Assembly: GCA_949987565.1 (NCBI GenBank) | Contig: OX465103.1 | Span: forward strand, 10,491,149 to 10,555,148 | Length of the DNA stretch: 64,000 bases | Origin: Luidia sarsii | Taxonomy: Eukaryota > Echinodermata > Asteroidea > Paxillosida > Luidiidae | Direction: 5' to 3' | Shown: piece after piece, positions 12,020-26,981 of the stretch | How positions within the stretch are numbered: the first letter of the stretch is position 1 | Layout of the letters: each line of letters starts with the position of its first letter | The notes under the pieces: generated by a model | Seen by the model: the letters and a program-made list of their open reading frames with translations, nothing else | Told to the model about the DNA's origin: nothing | The model's database searches: none | Translations under genes and position numbers: made by a program

Positions 12020-14321
12020 ACTTCATATTTGTCATATTTCATTGTTTTTATCACTCAAAGGATGCTTCTGTGATACTTTTATGCTGCATAATTAACCTTA
12101 TTCAATTCATAATCACCTAGGAGACGCCTTTTTGGCTGTGAAAGACTTTCTGTCCTTTTCAGTAACCTATAGTTAGTTAATATCTTTGATTGACGTAACA
12201 AAGCTGCCGCAATTCATTTATTAATATTTCAGCAATCAAAATATGATAGAAAAATTGTATTGAAGTTATTGCGGGACAATAAGAGACGCAATTTAGGCTC
12301 TGAAAGGCTCGCAGACCATTTCAGTAACCTATAGTAAGTTGATACCTTTGATTGACTTAACAAAGGTGCCGCAATTCATTTATTAATATTTCAGCAATCA
12401 AAATATGATAGAAAAATTGTATTGAAGGTATTGCGGGACAATAAGAGACGCAATTTTGGCTCTGAAAGGCTCGCAGACCATTACAGTAACCTATAGTAAG
12501 TTGATACCTTTGATTGACTTAACAAAGGTGCCGCAATTCATTTATTAATATTTCAGTTTTAAATATGGGGACAAGAATATGTATTTAAGGTGTTGCGGGA
12601 CAATAGGAATCCATATTTAATCACTTATGGTAATTAGGATACTTTTTAATGAGATTTTAAGTTGTCTTTAGTCATTTTTACTAAACAATCAACGGTCTTC
12701 ACGGTTGTGCAATTACCGGAGTAATTAGCACAATAAAAAATGAAAAATATGTAAAACAATGGAGAAAAAAAAATGGGGAAAAAATTGCACATTCCGGATT
12801 CGAACCAGTGCTTTCTTTCTACTGGTTCTACGCCGGTCCCCTAGACTGCGCAGAGTTGTCTTGAACTAAGCAAAAATAAGCGATTGATATGTTGTAATCG
12901 GGATACTATTTCTATTTCTTATTGAATTGAAAGAAGTTCTTTGTTTCTGATCATTTTGATCGGATTCATTTTGATGCTTCAAATCATTTCAATCAATTCA
13001 TTTAAAAAATTGAAATTTATTCCAATTTCAAAATGTAAATGAACTATTTTCCTACTAGTTTTCAACATGTCAGTGTGCTCTGATGGACTGGTGTAGAACC
13101 AGTAAGTAGAATGCACGGGTTCGAGTCACGGATGTTGCAATTTTTTTCTCAAATTATTAATTTTTATTTTCTTCATATTTGTCATATTTCATTGTTTTTA
13201 TCACTCAAAGGATGCTTCTGTGATACTTTTATGCTGCATAATTAACCTTATTCAATTCATAATCACCTAGGAGACGCCATTTTGTCTGTGAAAGACTCTC
13301 TGTCCTTTTCAGTAACCTATAGTAAGTTAATATCTTTGATTAACGTAACAAAGCTGCCGCAATTCATTTATTAATATTTCAGCAATCAAAATATGATAGA
13401 AAAATTGTATTGAAGTTATTGCGGGACAATAAGAGACGCAATTTAGGCTCTGAAAGGCTCGCAGACCATTTCAGTAACCTATAGTAAGTTGATACCTTTG
13501 ATTGACTTAACAAAGGTGCCGCAATTCATTTATTAATATTTCAGCAATCAAAATATGATAGAAAAATTGTATTGAAGGTATTGCGGGACAATAAGAGACG
13601 CAATTTTGGCTCTGAAAGGCTCGCAGACCATTACAGTAACCTATAGTAAGTTGATACCTTTGATTGACTTAACAAAGGTGCCGCAATTCATTTATTAATA
13701 TTTCAGTTTTAAATATGGGGACAAGAATATGTATTTAAGGTGTTGCGGGACAATAGGAATCCATATTTAATCACTTATGGTAATTAGGATACTTTTTAAT
13801 GAGATTTTAAGTTGTCTTTAGTCATTTTTACTAAACAATCAACGGTCTTCACGGTTGTGCAATTACCGGAGTAATTAGCACAATAAAAAATGAAAAATAT
13901 GTAAAACAATGGAGAAAAAAAAATGGGGAAAAAAATTGCACATTCCGGATTCGAACCAGTGCTTTCTTTCTACTGGTTCTACGCCGGTCCCCTAGACTGC
14001 GCAGAGTTGTCTTGAACTAAGCAAAAATAAGCGATTGATATGTTGTAATCGGGATACTATTTCTATTTCTTATTGAATTGAAAGAAGTTCTTTGTTTCTG
14101 ATCATTTTGATCGTATTAATTTTGATGCTTCAAATCATTTCAATCAATTCATTTAAAAAATTGAAATTTATTCCAATTTCAAAATGTAAATGAACTATTT
14201 TCCTACTAGTTTTCAACATGTCAGTATGCTCTGATGGACTGGTGTAGAACCAGTAAGTAGAATGCACGGGTTCGAGTCACGGAAGTTGCAATTTTTTTTC
14301 TCAATTTATTAATTTTTATTT
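12020..14321. repeat. Array block V: two n=2 units of contrasting subtype
   Basis: Units start at 12020 (1150 bp) and 13170 (1152 bp). The first ends with the 'ggatgttgc' joint and leads into the 'ttttcttcat' form of L. The second has 'ccattttgtctg' and 'agtaagtt' in the first core region and a private 'ttgattaacgt' near 13337. This pairs the two main subtypes of the array side by side. Confidence 0.85.
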
Positions 14322-17300
14322 ACTTCATATTTGTCATATTTCATTGTTTTTATCACTCAAAGGATGCTTCTGTGATACTTTTATGCTGCATAATTAACCT
14401 TATTCAATTCATAATCACCTAGGAGACGCCTTTTTGGCTGTGAAAGACTTTCTGTCCTTTTCAGTAACCTATAGTTAGTTAATATCTTTGATTGACGTAA
14501 CAAAGCTGCCGCAATTCATTTATTAATATTTCAGTTTTAAATATGGGGACAAGAATATGTATTTAAGGTGTTGCGGGACAATAGGAATCCATATTTAATC
14601 ACTTATGGTAATTAGGATACTTTTTAATGAGATTTTAAGTTGTCTTTAGTCATTTTTACTAAACAATCAACGGTCTTCACGGTTGTGCAATTACCGGAGT
14701 AATTAGCACAATAAAAAATGAAAAATATGTAAAACAATTGAGAAAAAAAAATGGGGAAAAAATTGCACATTCCGGATTCGAACCAGTGCTTTCTTTCTAC
14801 TGGTTCTACGCCGGTCCCCTAGACTGCGCAGAGTTGTCTTGAACTAAGCAAAAATAAGCGATTGATATGTTGTAATCGGGATACTATTTCTATTTCTTAT
14901 TGAATTGAAAGAAGTTCTTTGTTTCTGATCATTTTGATCGGATTCATTTTGATGCTTCAAATCATTTCAATCAATTCATTTAAAAAATTGAAATTTATTC
15001 CAATTTCAAAATGTAAATGAACTATTTTCCTACTAGTTTTCAACATGTCAGTGTGCTCTGATGGACTGGTGTAGAACCAGTAAGTAGAATGCACGGGTTC
15101 GAGTCACGGATGTTGCAATTTTTTTCTCAATTTATTAATTTTTATTTTCTTCATATTTGTCATATTTCATTGTTTTTATCACTCAAAGGATGCTTCTGTG
15201 ATACTTTTATGCTGCATAATTAACCTTATTCAATTCATAATCACCTAGGAGACGCCATTTTGTCTGTGAAAGACTCTCTGTCCTTTTCAGTAACCTATAG
15301 TAAGTTAATATCTTTGATTGACGTAACAAAGCTGCCGCAATTCATTTATTAATATTTCAGCAATCAAAATATGATAGAAAAATTGTATTGAAGGTATTGC
15401 GGGACAATAAGAGACGCAATTTTGGCTCTGAAAGGCTCGCAGACAATTTCAGTAACCTATAGTAAGTTGATACCTTTGATTGACTTAACAAAGGTGCCGC
15501 AATTCATTTATTAATATTTCAGCAATCAAAATATGATAGAAAAATTGTATTGAAGGTATTGCGGGACGATAAGAGACGCAATTCTGGCTCTGAAAGGCTC
15601 GCAGACCATTTCAGTAACCTATAGTAAGTTGATACCTTTGATTGACTTAACAAAGGTGCCGCAATTCATTTATTAATATTTCAGCAATCAAAATATGATA
15701 GAAAAATTGTATTGAAGGTATTGCGGGACAATAAGAGACGCAATTTTGGCTCTGAAAGGCTCGCAGACCATTTCAGTAACCTCTAGTAAGTTGATACCTT
15801 TGATTGACTTAACAAAGGTGCCGCAATTCATTTATTAATATTTCAGTTTTAAATATGGGGACAAGAATATGTATTGAAGGTGTTACGGGACAATAGGAAT
15901 CCATATTTAATCACTTATGGTAATTAGGATACTTTTTAATGAGATTTTAAGTTGTCTTTAGTCATTTTTACTAAACAATCAACGGTCGTCACGGTTGTGC
16001 AATTACCGGAGTAATTAGCACAATAAAAAATGAAAAATATGTAAAACAATGGAGAAAAAAAAATGGGGAAAAAAATTGCACATTCCGGATTCGAACCAGT
16101 GCTTTCTTTCTACTGGTTCTACGCCGGTCCCCTAGACTGCGCAGAGTTGTCTTGAACTAAGCAAAAATAAGCGATTGATATGTTGTAATCGGGATACTAT
16201 TTCTATTTCTTATTGAATTGAAAGAAGTTCTTTGTTTCTGATCATTTTGATCGTATTAATTTTGATGCTTCAAATCATTTCAATCAATTCATTTAAAAAA
16301 TTGAAATTTATTCCAATTTCAAAATGTAAATGAACTATTTTCCTACTAGTTTTCAACATGTCAGTATGCTCTGATGGACTGGTGTAGAACCAGTAAGTAG
16401 AATGCACGGGTTCGAGTCACGGAAGTTGCAATTTTTTTTCTCAATTTATTAATTTTTATTTACTTCATATTTGTCATATTTCATTGTTTTTATCACTCAA
16501 AGGATGCTTCTGTGATACTTTTATGCTGCATAATTAACCTTATTCAATTCATAATCACCTAGGAGACGCCTTTTTGGCTGTGAAAGACTTTCTGTCCTTT
16601 TCAGTAACCTATAGTTAGTTAATATCTTTGATTGACGTAACAAAGCTGCCGCAATTCATTTATTAATATTTCAGTTTTAAATATGGGGACAAGAATATGT
16701 ATTTAAGGTGTTGCGGGACAATAGGAATCCATATTTAATCACTTATGGTAATTAGGATACTTTTTAATGAGATTTTAAGTTGTCTTTAGTCATTTTTACT
16801 AAACAATCAACGGTCTTCACGGTTGTGCAATTACCGGAGTAATTAGCACAATAAAAAATGAAAAATATGTAAAACAATTGAGAAAAAAAAATGGGGAAAA
16901 AATTGCACATTCCGGATTCGAACCAGTGCTTTCTTTCTACTGGTTCTACGCCGGTCCCCTAGACTGCGCAGAGTTGTCTTGAACTAAGCAAAAATAAGCG
17001 ATTGATATGTTGTAATCGGGATACTATTTCTATTTCTTATTGAATTGAAAGAAGTTCTTTGTTTCTGATCATTTTGATCGGATTCATTTTGATGCTTCAA
17101 ATCATTTCAATCAATTCATTTAAAAAATTGAAATTTATTCCAATTTCAAAATGTAAATGAACTATTTTCCTACTAGTTTTCAACATGTCAGTGTGCTCTG
17201 ATGGACTGGTGTAGAACCAGTAAGTAGAATGCACGGGTTCGAGTCACGGATGTTGCAATTTTTTTCTCAATTTATTAATTTTTATTTTCTTCATATTTGT

Positions 17301-18601
17301 CATATTTTATTGTTTTTATCACTCAAAGGATGCTTCTGTGATACTTTTATGCTGCATAATTAACCTTATTCAATTCATAATCACCTAGGAGACGCCATTT
17401 TGTCTGTGAAAGACTCTCTGTCCTTTTCAGTAACCTATAGTAAGTTAATATCTTTGATTGACGTAACAAAGCTGCCGCAATTCATTTATTAATATTTCAG
17501 CAATCAAAATATGATAGAAAAATTGTATTGAAGGTATTGCGGGACAATAAGAGACGCAATTTTGGCTCTGAAAGGCTCGCAGACAATTTCAGTAACCTAT
17601 AGTAAGTTGATACCTTTGATTGACTTAACAAAGGTGCCGCAATTCATTTATTAATATTTCAGCAATCAAAATATGATAGAAAAATTGTATTGAAGGTATT
17701 GCGGGACGATAAGAGACGCAATTCTGGCTCTGAAAGGCTCGCAGACCATTTCAGTAACCTATAGTAAGTTGATACCTTTGATTGACTTAACAAAGGTGCC
17801 GCAATTCATTTATTAATATTTCAGCAATCAAAATATGATAGAAAAATTGTATTGAAGGTATTGCGGGACAATAAGAGACGCAATTTTGGCTCTGAAAGGC
17901 TCGCAGACCATTTCAGTAACCTCTAGTAAGTTGATACCTTTGATTGACTTAACAAAGGTGCCGCAATTCATTTATTAATATTTCAGTTTTAAATATGGGG
18001 ACAAGAATATGTATTGAAGGTGTTACGGGACAATAGGAATCCATATTTAATCACTTATGGTAATTAGGATACTTTTTAATGAGATTTTAAGTTGTCTTTA
18101 GTCATTTTTACTAAACAATCAACGGTCGTCACGGTTGTGCAATTACCGGAGTAATTAGCACAATAAAAAATGAAAAATATGTAAAACAATGGAGAAAAAA
18201 AAATGGGGAAAAAAATTGCACATTCCGGATTCGAACCAGTGCTTTCTTTCTACTGGTTCTACGCCGGTCCCTTAGACTGCGCAGAGTTGTCTTGAACTAA
18301 GCAAAAATAAGCAATTGATATGTTGTAATCGGGATAATATTTCTATTTCTTATTGAATTGAAAGAAGTTCTTTGTTTCTGATCATTTTGATCGTATTCAT
18401 TTTGATGCTTCAAATCATTTCAATCAATTCATTTAAAAAATTGAAATTTATTCCAATTTCAAAATGTAAATGAACTATTTTCCTACTAGTTTTCAACATG
18501 TCAGTATGCTCTGATGGACTGGTGTAGAACCAGTAAGTAGAATGCACGGGTTCGAGTCACGGAAGTTGCAATTTTTTTTCTCAATTTATTAATTTTTATT
18601 T
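14322..18601. repeat. Array blocks VI-VII: n=0 / n=3 dimer, duplicated (2140 bp each)
   Basis: Units start at 14322 (826 bp, n=0), 15148 (1314 bp, n=3), 16462 (826 bp, n=0) and 17288 (1314 bp, n=3). The two dimers 14322-16461 and 16462-18601 are both 2140 bp and share private variants such as 'gacgataagag', 'aattctggctc', 'ctctagtaag' and 'ggtgttacggg'. These are the only units in the window with no full core or with three. The dimer total equals that of an n=1 plus n=2 pair, as unequal exchange inside the cores would give. Confidence 0.9.
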
Positions 18602-21600
18602 ACTTCATATTTGTCATATTTCATTGTTTTTATCACTCAAAGGATGCTTCTGTGATACTTTTATGCTGCATAATTAACCTTATTCAATTTATAATCACCT
18701 AGGAGACGCCTTTTTGGCTGTGAAAGACTCTCTGTCCTTTTCAGTAACCTATAGTTAGTTAATATATTTGATTGACGTAACAAAGGTGCCGCAATTCATT
18801 TATTAATATTTCAGCAATCAAAATATGATAGAAAAATTGTATTGAAGGTATTGCGGGACAATAAGAGACGCAATTTTGGCTCTGAAAGGCTCGCAGACCA
18901 TTACAGTAACCTATAGTAAGTTGATACCTTTGATTGACTTAACAAAGGTGCCGCAATTCATTTATTAATATTTCAGTTTTAAATATGGGGACAAGAATAT
19001 GTATTTAAGGTGTTGCGGGACAATAGGAATCCATATTTAATCACTTATGGTAATTAGGATACTTTTTAATGAGATTTTAAGTTGTCTTTAGTCATTTTTA
19101 CTAAACAATCAACGGTCTTCACGGTTGTGCAATTACCGGAGTAATTAGCACAATAAAAAATGAAAAATATGTAAAACAATGGAGAAAAAAAATGGGGAAA
19201 AAAATTGCACATTCCGGATTCGAACCAGTGCTTTCTTTCTACTGGTTCTACGCCGGTCCCCTAGACTGCGCAGAGTTGTCTTGAACTAAGCAAAAATAAG
19301 CGATTGATATGTTGTAATCGGGATACTATTTCTATTTCTTATTGAATTGAAAGAAGTTCTTTGTTTCTGATCATTTTGATCGTATTAATTTTGATGCTTC
19401 AAATCATTTCAATCAATTCATTTAAAAAATTGAAATTTATTCCAATTTCAAAATGTAAATGAACTATTTTCCTACTAGTTTTTTAACATGTCAGTATGCT
19501 CTGATGGACTGGTGTAGAACCAGTAAGTAGAATGCACGGGTTCGAGTCACGGAAGTTGCAATTTTTTTTCTCAATTTATTAATTTTTATTTACTTCATAT
19601 TTGTCATATTTCATTGTTTTTATCACTCAAAGGATGCTTCTGTGATACTTTTATGCTGCATAATTAACCTTATTCAATTCATAATCACCTAGGAGACGCC
19701 TTTTTGGCTGTGAAAGACTTTCTGTCCTTTTCAGTAACCTATAGTTAGTTAATATCTTTGATTGACGTAACAAAGCTGCCGCAATTCATTTATTAATATT
19801 TCAGCAATCTAAATATGATAGAAAAATTGTATTGAAGTTATTGCGGGACAATAAGAGACGCAATTTTGGCTCTGAAAGGCTCGCAGACCATTTCAGTAAC
19901 CTATAGTAAGTTGATACCTTTGATTGACTTAACAAAGGTGCCGCAATTCATTTATTAATATTTCAACAATCAAAATATGATAGAAAAATTGTATTGAAGG
20001 TATTGCGGGACAATAAGAGACGCAATTTTGGCTTTAAAAGGCTCGCAGACCATTACAGTAACCTATAGTAAGTTGATACCTTTGATTGACTTAACAAAGG
20101 TGCCGCAATTCATTTATTAATATTTCAGTTTTAAATATGGGGACAAGAATATGTATTTAAGGTGTTGCGGGACAATAGGAATCCATATTTAATCACTTAT
20201 GGTAATTAGGATACTTTTTAATGAGATTTTAAGTTGTCTTTAGTCATTTTTACTAAACAATCAACGGTCTTCACGGTTGTGCAATTACCGGAGTAATTAG
20301 CACAATAAAAAATGAAAAATATGTAAAACAATGGAGAAAAAAAATGGGGAAAAAAATTGCACATTCCGGATTCGAACCAGTGCTTTCTTTCTACTGGTTC
20401 TACGCCGGTCCCCTAGACTGCGCAGAGTTGTCTTGAACTAAGCAAAAATAAGCGATTGATATGTTGTAATCGGGATACTATTTCTATTTCTTATTGAATT
20501 GAAAGAAGTTCTTTGTTTCTGATCATTTTGATCGGATTCATTTTGATGCTTTAAATCATTTCAATCAATTCATTTAAAAAATTGAAATTTATTCCAATTT
20601 CAAAATGTAAATGAACTATTTTCCTACTAGTTTTCAACATGTCTGTGTGCTCTGATGGACTGGTGTAGAACCAGTAAGTAGAATGCACGGGTTCGAGTCA
20701 CGGATGTTGCATTTTTTTTCTCAATTTATTAATTTTTATTTTCTTCATATTTGTCATATTTCATTGTTTTTATCACTCAAAGGATGCTTCTGTGATACTT
20801 TTATGCTGCATAATTAACCTTATTCAATTCATAATCACCTAGGAGACGCCTTTTTGGCTGTGAAAGACTCTCTGTCCTTTTCAGTAACCTATAGTTAGTT
20901 AATATCTTTGATTGACGTAACAAAGCTGCCGCAATTCATTTATTAATATTTCAGCAATCAAAATATGATAGAAAAATTGTATTGAAGTTATTGCGGGACA
21001 ATAAGAGACGCAATTTAGGCTCTGAAAGGCTCGCAGACCATTTCAGTAACCTATAGTAAGTTGATACCTTTGATTGACTTAACAAAGGTGCCGCAATTCA
21101 TTTATTAATATTTCAGTTTTAAATATGGGGACAAGAATATGTATTTAAGGTGTTGCGAGACAATAGGAATCCATATTTAATCACTTATGGTAATTAGGAT
21201 ACTTTTTAATGAGATTTTAAGTTGTCTTTAGTCATTTTTACTAAACAATCAACGGTCTTCACGGTTGTGCAATTACCGGAGTAATTAGCACAATAAAAAA
21301 TGAAAAATATGTAAAACAATGGAGAAAAAAAATGGGAAAAAAAATTGCACATTCCGGATTCGAACCAGTGCTTTCTTTCTACTGGTTCTACGCCGGTCCC
21401 TTAGACTGCGCAGAGTTGTCTTGAACTAAGCAAAAATAAGCAATTGATATGTTGTAATCGGGATAATATTTCTATTTCTTATTGAATTGAAAGAAGTTCT
21501 TTGTTTCTGATCATTTTGATCGTATTCATTTTGATGCTTCAAATCATTTCAATCAATTCATTTAAAAAATTGAAATTTATTCCAATTTCAAAATGTAAAT

Positions 21601-22720
21601 GAACTATTTTCCTACTAGTTTTCAACATGTCAGTATGCTCTGATGGACTGGTGTAGAACCAGTAAGTAGAATGCACGGGTTCGAGTCACGGAAGTTGCAA
21701 TTTTTTTTCTCAATTTATTAATTTTTATTTACTTCATATTTGTCATATTTCATTGTTTTTATCACTCAAAGGATGCTTCTGTGATACTTTTATGCTGCAT
21801 AATTAACCTTATTCAATTTATAATCACCTAGGAGACGCCTTTTTGGCTGTGAAAGACTCTCTGTCCTTTTCAGTAACCTATAGTTAGTTAATATATTTGA
21901 TTGACGTAACAAAGGTGCCGCAATTCATTTATTAATATTTCAGCAATCAAAATATGATAGAAAAATTGTATTGAAGGTATTGCGGGACAATAAGAGAAGC
22001 AATTTTGGCTCTGAAAGGCTCGCAGACCATTACAGTAACCTATAGTAAGTTGATACCTTTGATTGACTTAACAAAGGTGCCGCAATTCATTTATTAATAT
22101 TTCAGTTTTAAATATGGGGACAAGAATATGTATTTAAGGTGTTGCGGGACAATAGGAATCCATATTTAATCACTTATGGTAATTAGGATACTTTTTAATG
22201 AGATTTTAAGTTGTCTTTAGTCATTTTTACTAAACAATCAACGGTCTTCACGGTTGTGCAATTACCGGAGTAATTAGCACAATAAAAAATGAAAAATATG
22301 TAAAACAATGGAGAAAAAAAAATGGGGAAAAAAATTGCACATTCCGGATTCGAACCAGTGCTTTCTTTCTACTGGTTCTACGCCAGTCCCCTAGACTGCG
22401 CAGAGTTGTCTTGAACTAAGCAAAAATAAGCGATTGATATGTTGTAATCGGGATACTATTTCTATTTCTTATTGAATTGAAAGAAGTTCTTTGTTTCTGA
22501 TCATTTTGATCGTATTAATTTTGATGCTTCAAATCATTTCAATCAATTCATTTAAAAAATTGAAATTTATTCCAATTTCAAAATGTAAATGAACTATTTT
22601 CCTACTAGTTTTCAACATGTCAGTATGCTCTGATGGACTGGTGTAGAACCAGTAAGTAGAATGCACGGGTTCGAGTCACGGAAGTTGCAATTTTTTTTCT
22701 CAATTTATTAATTTTTATTT
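18602..22720. repeat. Array block VIII: four mixed n=1 and n=2 units
   Basis: Units start at 18602 (990 bp, n=1), 19592 (1150 bp, n=2), 20742 (989 bp, n=1) and 21731 (990 bp, n=1). The trimer 18602-21730 resembles 21731-24851. The n=2 unit introduces the 'cagcaatctaaatatg' and 'tttcaacaatc' core variants that dominate later blocks. Private changes include 'gctttaaaagg' near 20032, 'ttttttaacatg' near 19480 and 'agagaagc' near 21994. The right end of the unit at 20742 shares 'aagcaattg' and 'gggataat' with the unit at 17288, so blocks have been shuffled by exchange. Confidence 0.83.
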
Positions 22721-25700
22721 ACTTCATATTTGTCATATTTCATTGTTTTTATCACTCAAAGGATGCTTCTGTGATACTTTTATGCTGCATAATTAACCTT
22801 ATTCAATTCATAATCACCTAGGAGACGCCTTTTTGGCTGTGAAAGACTTTCTGTCCTTTTCAGTAACCTATAGTTAGTTAATATCTTTGATTGACGTAAC
22901 AAAGCTGCCGCAATTCATTTATTAATATTTCAGCAATCTAAATATGATAGAAAAATTGTATTGAAGTTATTGCGGGACAATAAGAGACGCAATTTTGGCT
23001 CTGAAAGGCTCGCAGACCATTTCAGTAACCTATAGTAAGTTGATACCTTTGATTGACTTAACAAAGGTGCCGCAATTCATTTATTAATATTTCAACAATC
23101 AAAATATGATAGAAAAATTGTATTGAAGGTATTGCGGGACAATAAGAGACGCAATTTTGGCTCTAAAAGGCTCGCAGACCATTACAGTAACCTATAGTAA
23201 GTTGATACCTTTGATTGACTTAACAAAGGTGCCGCAATTCATTTATTAATATTTCAGTTTTAAATATGGGGACAAGAATATGTATTTAAGGTGTTGCGGG
23301 ACAATAGGAATCCATATTTAATCACTTATGGTAATTAGGATACTTTTTAATGAGATTTTAAGTTGTCATTAGTCATTTTTACTAAACAATCAACGGTCTT
23401 CACGGTTGTGCAATTACCGGAGTAATTAGCACAATAAAAAATGAAAAATATGTAAAACAATGGAGAAAAAAAAATGGGGAAAAAATTTGCACATTCCGGA
23501 TTCGAACCAGTGCTTTCTTTCTACTGGTTCTACGCCGGTCCCCTAGACTGCGCAGAGTTGTCTTGAACTAAGCAAAAATAAGCGATTGATATGTTGTAAT
23601 CGGGATACTATTTCTATTTCTTATTGAATTGAAAGATGTTCTTTGTTTCTGATCATTTTGATCGGATTCATTTTGATGCTTCAAATCATTTCAATCAATT
23701 CATTTAAAAAATTGAAATTTATTCCAATTTCAAAATGTAAATGAACTATTTTCCTACTAGTTTTCAACATGTCAGTGTGCTCTGATGGACTGGTGTAGAA
23801 CCAGTAAGTAGAATGCACGGGTTCGAGTCACGGATGTTGCATTTTTTTTCTCAATTTATTAATTTTTATTTTCTTCATATTTGTCATATTTCATTGTTTT
23901 TATCACTCAAAGGATGCTTCTGTGATACTTTTATGCTTTTCATTCAATTCATAATTACCTAGGAGACGCCTTTTTGGCTGTGAAAGACTCTCTGTCCTTT
24001 TCAGTAACCTATAGTTAGTTAATATCTTTGATTGACTTAACAAAGGTGCCGCAATTCATTTATTAATATTTCAACAATCAAAATATGATAGAAAAATTGT
24101 ATTGAAGGTATTGCGGGACAATAAGAGACGCAATTTTGGCTCTAAAAGGCTCGCAGACCATTACAGTAACCTATAGTAAGTTGATACCTTTGATTGACTT
24201 AACAAAGGTGCCGCAATTCATTTATTAATATTTCAGTTTTAAATATGGGGACAAGAATATGTATTTAAGGTGTTGCGGGACAATAGGAATCCATATTTAA
24301 TCACTTATGGTAATTAGGATACTTTTTAATGAGATTTTAAGTTGTCTTTAGTCATTTTTACTAAACAATCAACGGTCTTCACGGTTGTGCAATTACCGGA
24401 GTAATTAGCACAATAAAAAATGAAAAATATGTAAAACAATGGAGAAAAAAAAATGGGGAAAAAAATTGCACATTCCGGATTCGAACCAGTGCTTTCTTTC
24501 TACTGGTTCTACGCCAGTCCCCTAGACTGCGCAGAGTTGTCTTGAACTAAGCAAAAATAAGCGATTGATATGTTGTAATCGGGATACTATTTCTATTTCT
24601 TATTGAATTGAAAGAAGTTCTTTGTTTCTGATCATTTTGATCGTATTAATTTTGATGCTTCAAATCATTTCAATCAATTCATTTAAAAAATTGAAATTTA
24701 TTCCAATTTCAAAATGTAAATGAACTATTTTCCTACTAGTTTTCAACATGTCAGTATGCTCTGATGGACTGGTGTAGAACCAGTAAGTAGAATGCACGGG
24801 TTCGAGTCACGGAAGTTGCAATTTTTTTTCTCAATTTATTAATTTTTATTTACTTCATATTTGTCATATTTCATTGTTTTTATCACTCAAAGGATGCTTC
24901 TGTGATACTTTTATGCTGCATAATTAACCTTATTCAATTCATAATCACCTAGGAGACGCCTTTTTGGCTGTGAAAGACTTTCTGTCCTTTTCAGTAACCT
25001 ATAGTTAGTTAATATCTTTGATTGACGTAACAAAGCTGCCGCAATTCATTTATTAATATTTCAGCAATCTAAATATGATAGAAAAATTGTATTGAAGTTA
25101 TTGCGGGACAATAAGAGACGCAATTTTGGCTCTGAAAGGCTCGCAGACCATTTCAGTAACCTATAGTAAGTTGATACCTTTGATTGACTTAACAAAGGTG
25201 CCGCAATTCATTTATTAATATTTCAACAATCAAAATATGATAGAAAAATTGTATTGAAGGTATTGCGGGACAATAAGAGACGCAATTTTGGCTCTAAAAG
25301 GCTCGCAGACCATTACAGTAACCTATAGTAAGTTGATACCTTTGATTGACTTAACAAAGGTGCCGCAATTCATTTATTAATATTTCAGTTTTAAATATGG
25401 GGACAAGAATATGTATTTAAGGTGTTGCGGGACAATAGGAATCCATATTTAATCACTTATGGTAATTAGGATACTTTTTAATGAGATTTTAAGTTGTCAT
25501 TAGTCATTTTTACTAAACAATCAACGGTCTTCACGGTTGTGCAATTACCGGAGTAATTAGCACAATAAAAAATGAAAAATATGTAAAACAATGGAGAAAA
25601 AAAAATGGGGAAAAAATTTGCACATTCCGGATTCGAACCAGTGCTTTCTTTCTACTGGTTCTACGCCGGTCCCCTAGACTGCGCAGAGTTGTCTTGAACT

Positions 25701-26981
25701 AAGCAAAAATAAGCGATTGATATGTTGTAATCGGGATACTATTTCTATTTCTTATTGAATTGAAAGAAGTTCTTTGTTTCTGATCATTTTGATCGGATTC
25801 ATTTTGATGCTTCAAATCATTTCAATCAATTCATTTAAAAAATTGAAATTTATTCCAATTTCAAAATGTAAATGAACTATTTTCCTACTAGTTTTCAACA
25901 TGTCAGTGTGCTCTGATGGACTGGTGTAGAACCAGTAAGTAGAATGCACGGGTTCGAGTCACGGATGTTGCATTTTTTTTCTCAATTTATTAATTTTTAT
26001 TTTCTTCATATTTGTCATATTTCATTGTTTTTATCACTCAAAGGATGCTTCTGTGATACTTTTATGCTTTTCATTCAATTCATAATTACCTAGGAGACGC
26101 CTTTTTGGCTGTGAAAGACTCTCTGTCCTTTTCAGTAACCTATAGTTAGTTAATATCTTTGATTGACTTAACAAAGGTGCCGCAATTCATTTATTAATAT
26201 TTCAACAATCAAAATATGATAGAAAAATTGTATTGAAGGTATTGCGGGACAATAAGAGACGCAATTTTGGCTCTAAAAGGCTCGCAGACCATTACAGTAA
26301 CCTATAGTAAGTTGATACCTTTGATTGACTTAACAAAGGTGCCGCAATTCATTTATTAATATTTCAGTTTTAAATATGGGGACAAGAATATGTATTTAAG
26401 GTGTTGCGGGACAATAGGAATCCATATTTAATCACTATGGTAATTAGGATACTTTTTAATGAGATTTTAAGTTGTCTTTAGTCATTTTTACTAAACAATC
26501 AACGGTCTTCACGGTTGTGCAATTACCGGAGTAATTAGCACAATAAAAAATGAAAAATATGTAAAACAATGGAGAAAAAAAAATGGGGAAAAAAATTGCA
26601 CATTCCGGATTCGAACCAGTGCTTTCTTTCTACTGGTTCTACGCCAGTCCCCTAGACTGCGCAGAGTTGTCTTGAACTAAGCAAAAATAAGCGATTGATA
26701 TGTTGTAATCGGGATACTATTTCTATTTCTTATTGAATTGAAAGAAGTTCTTTGTTTCTGATCATTTTGATCGTATTAATTTTGATGCTTCAAATCATTT
26801 CAATCAATTCATTTAAAAAATTGAAATTTATTCCAATTTCAAAATGTAAATGAACTATTTTCCTACTAGTTTTCAACATGTCAGTATGCTCTGATGGACT
26901 GGTGTAGAACCAGTAAGTAGAATGCACGGGTTCGAGTCACGGAAGTTGCAATTTTTTTTCTCAATTTATTAATTTTTATTT
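22721..26981. repeat. Array block IX: 4261-bp tetramer, copy 1
   Basis: Units start at 22721 (1151 bp), 23872 (980 bp), 24852 (1151 bp) and 26003 (979 bp), alternating n=2 and n=1. The short units have lost about 10 bp at the end of L, reading 'tatgcttttcattcaatt'. Two markers define the tetramer: 'gaaagatgttc' in the first unit (near 23634) and 'atcactatgg' in the fourth (near 26432). Both recur 4261 bp later. Below this level there is a dimer of about 2131 bp. Confidence 0.92.
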
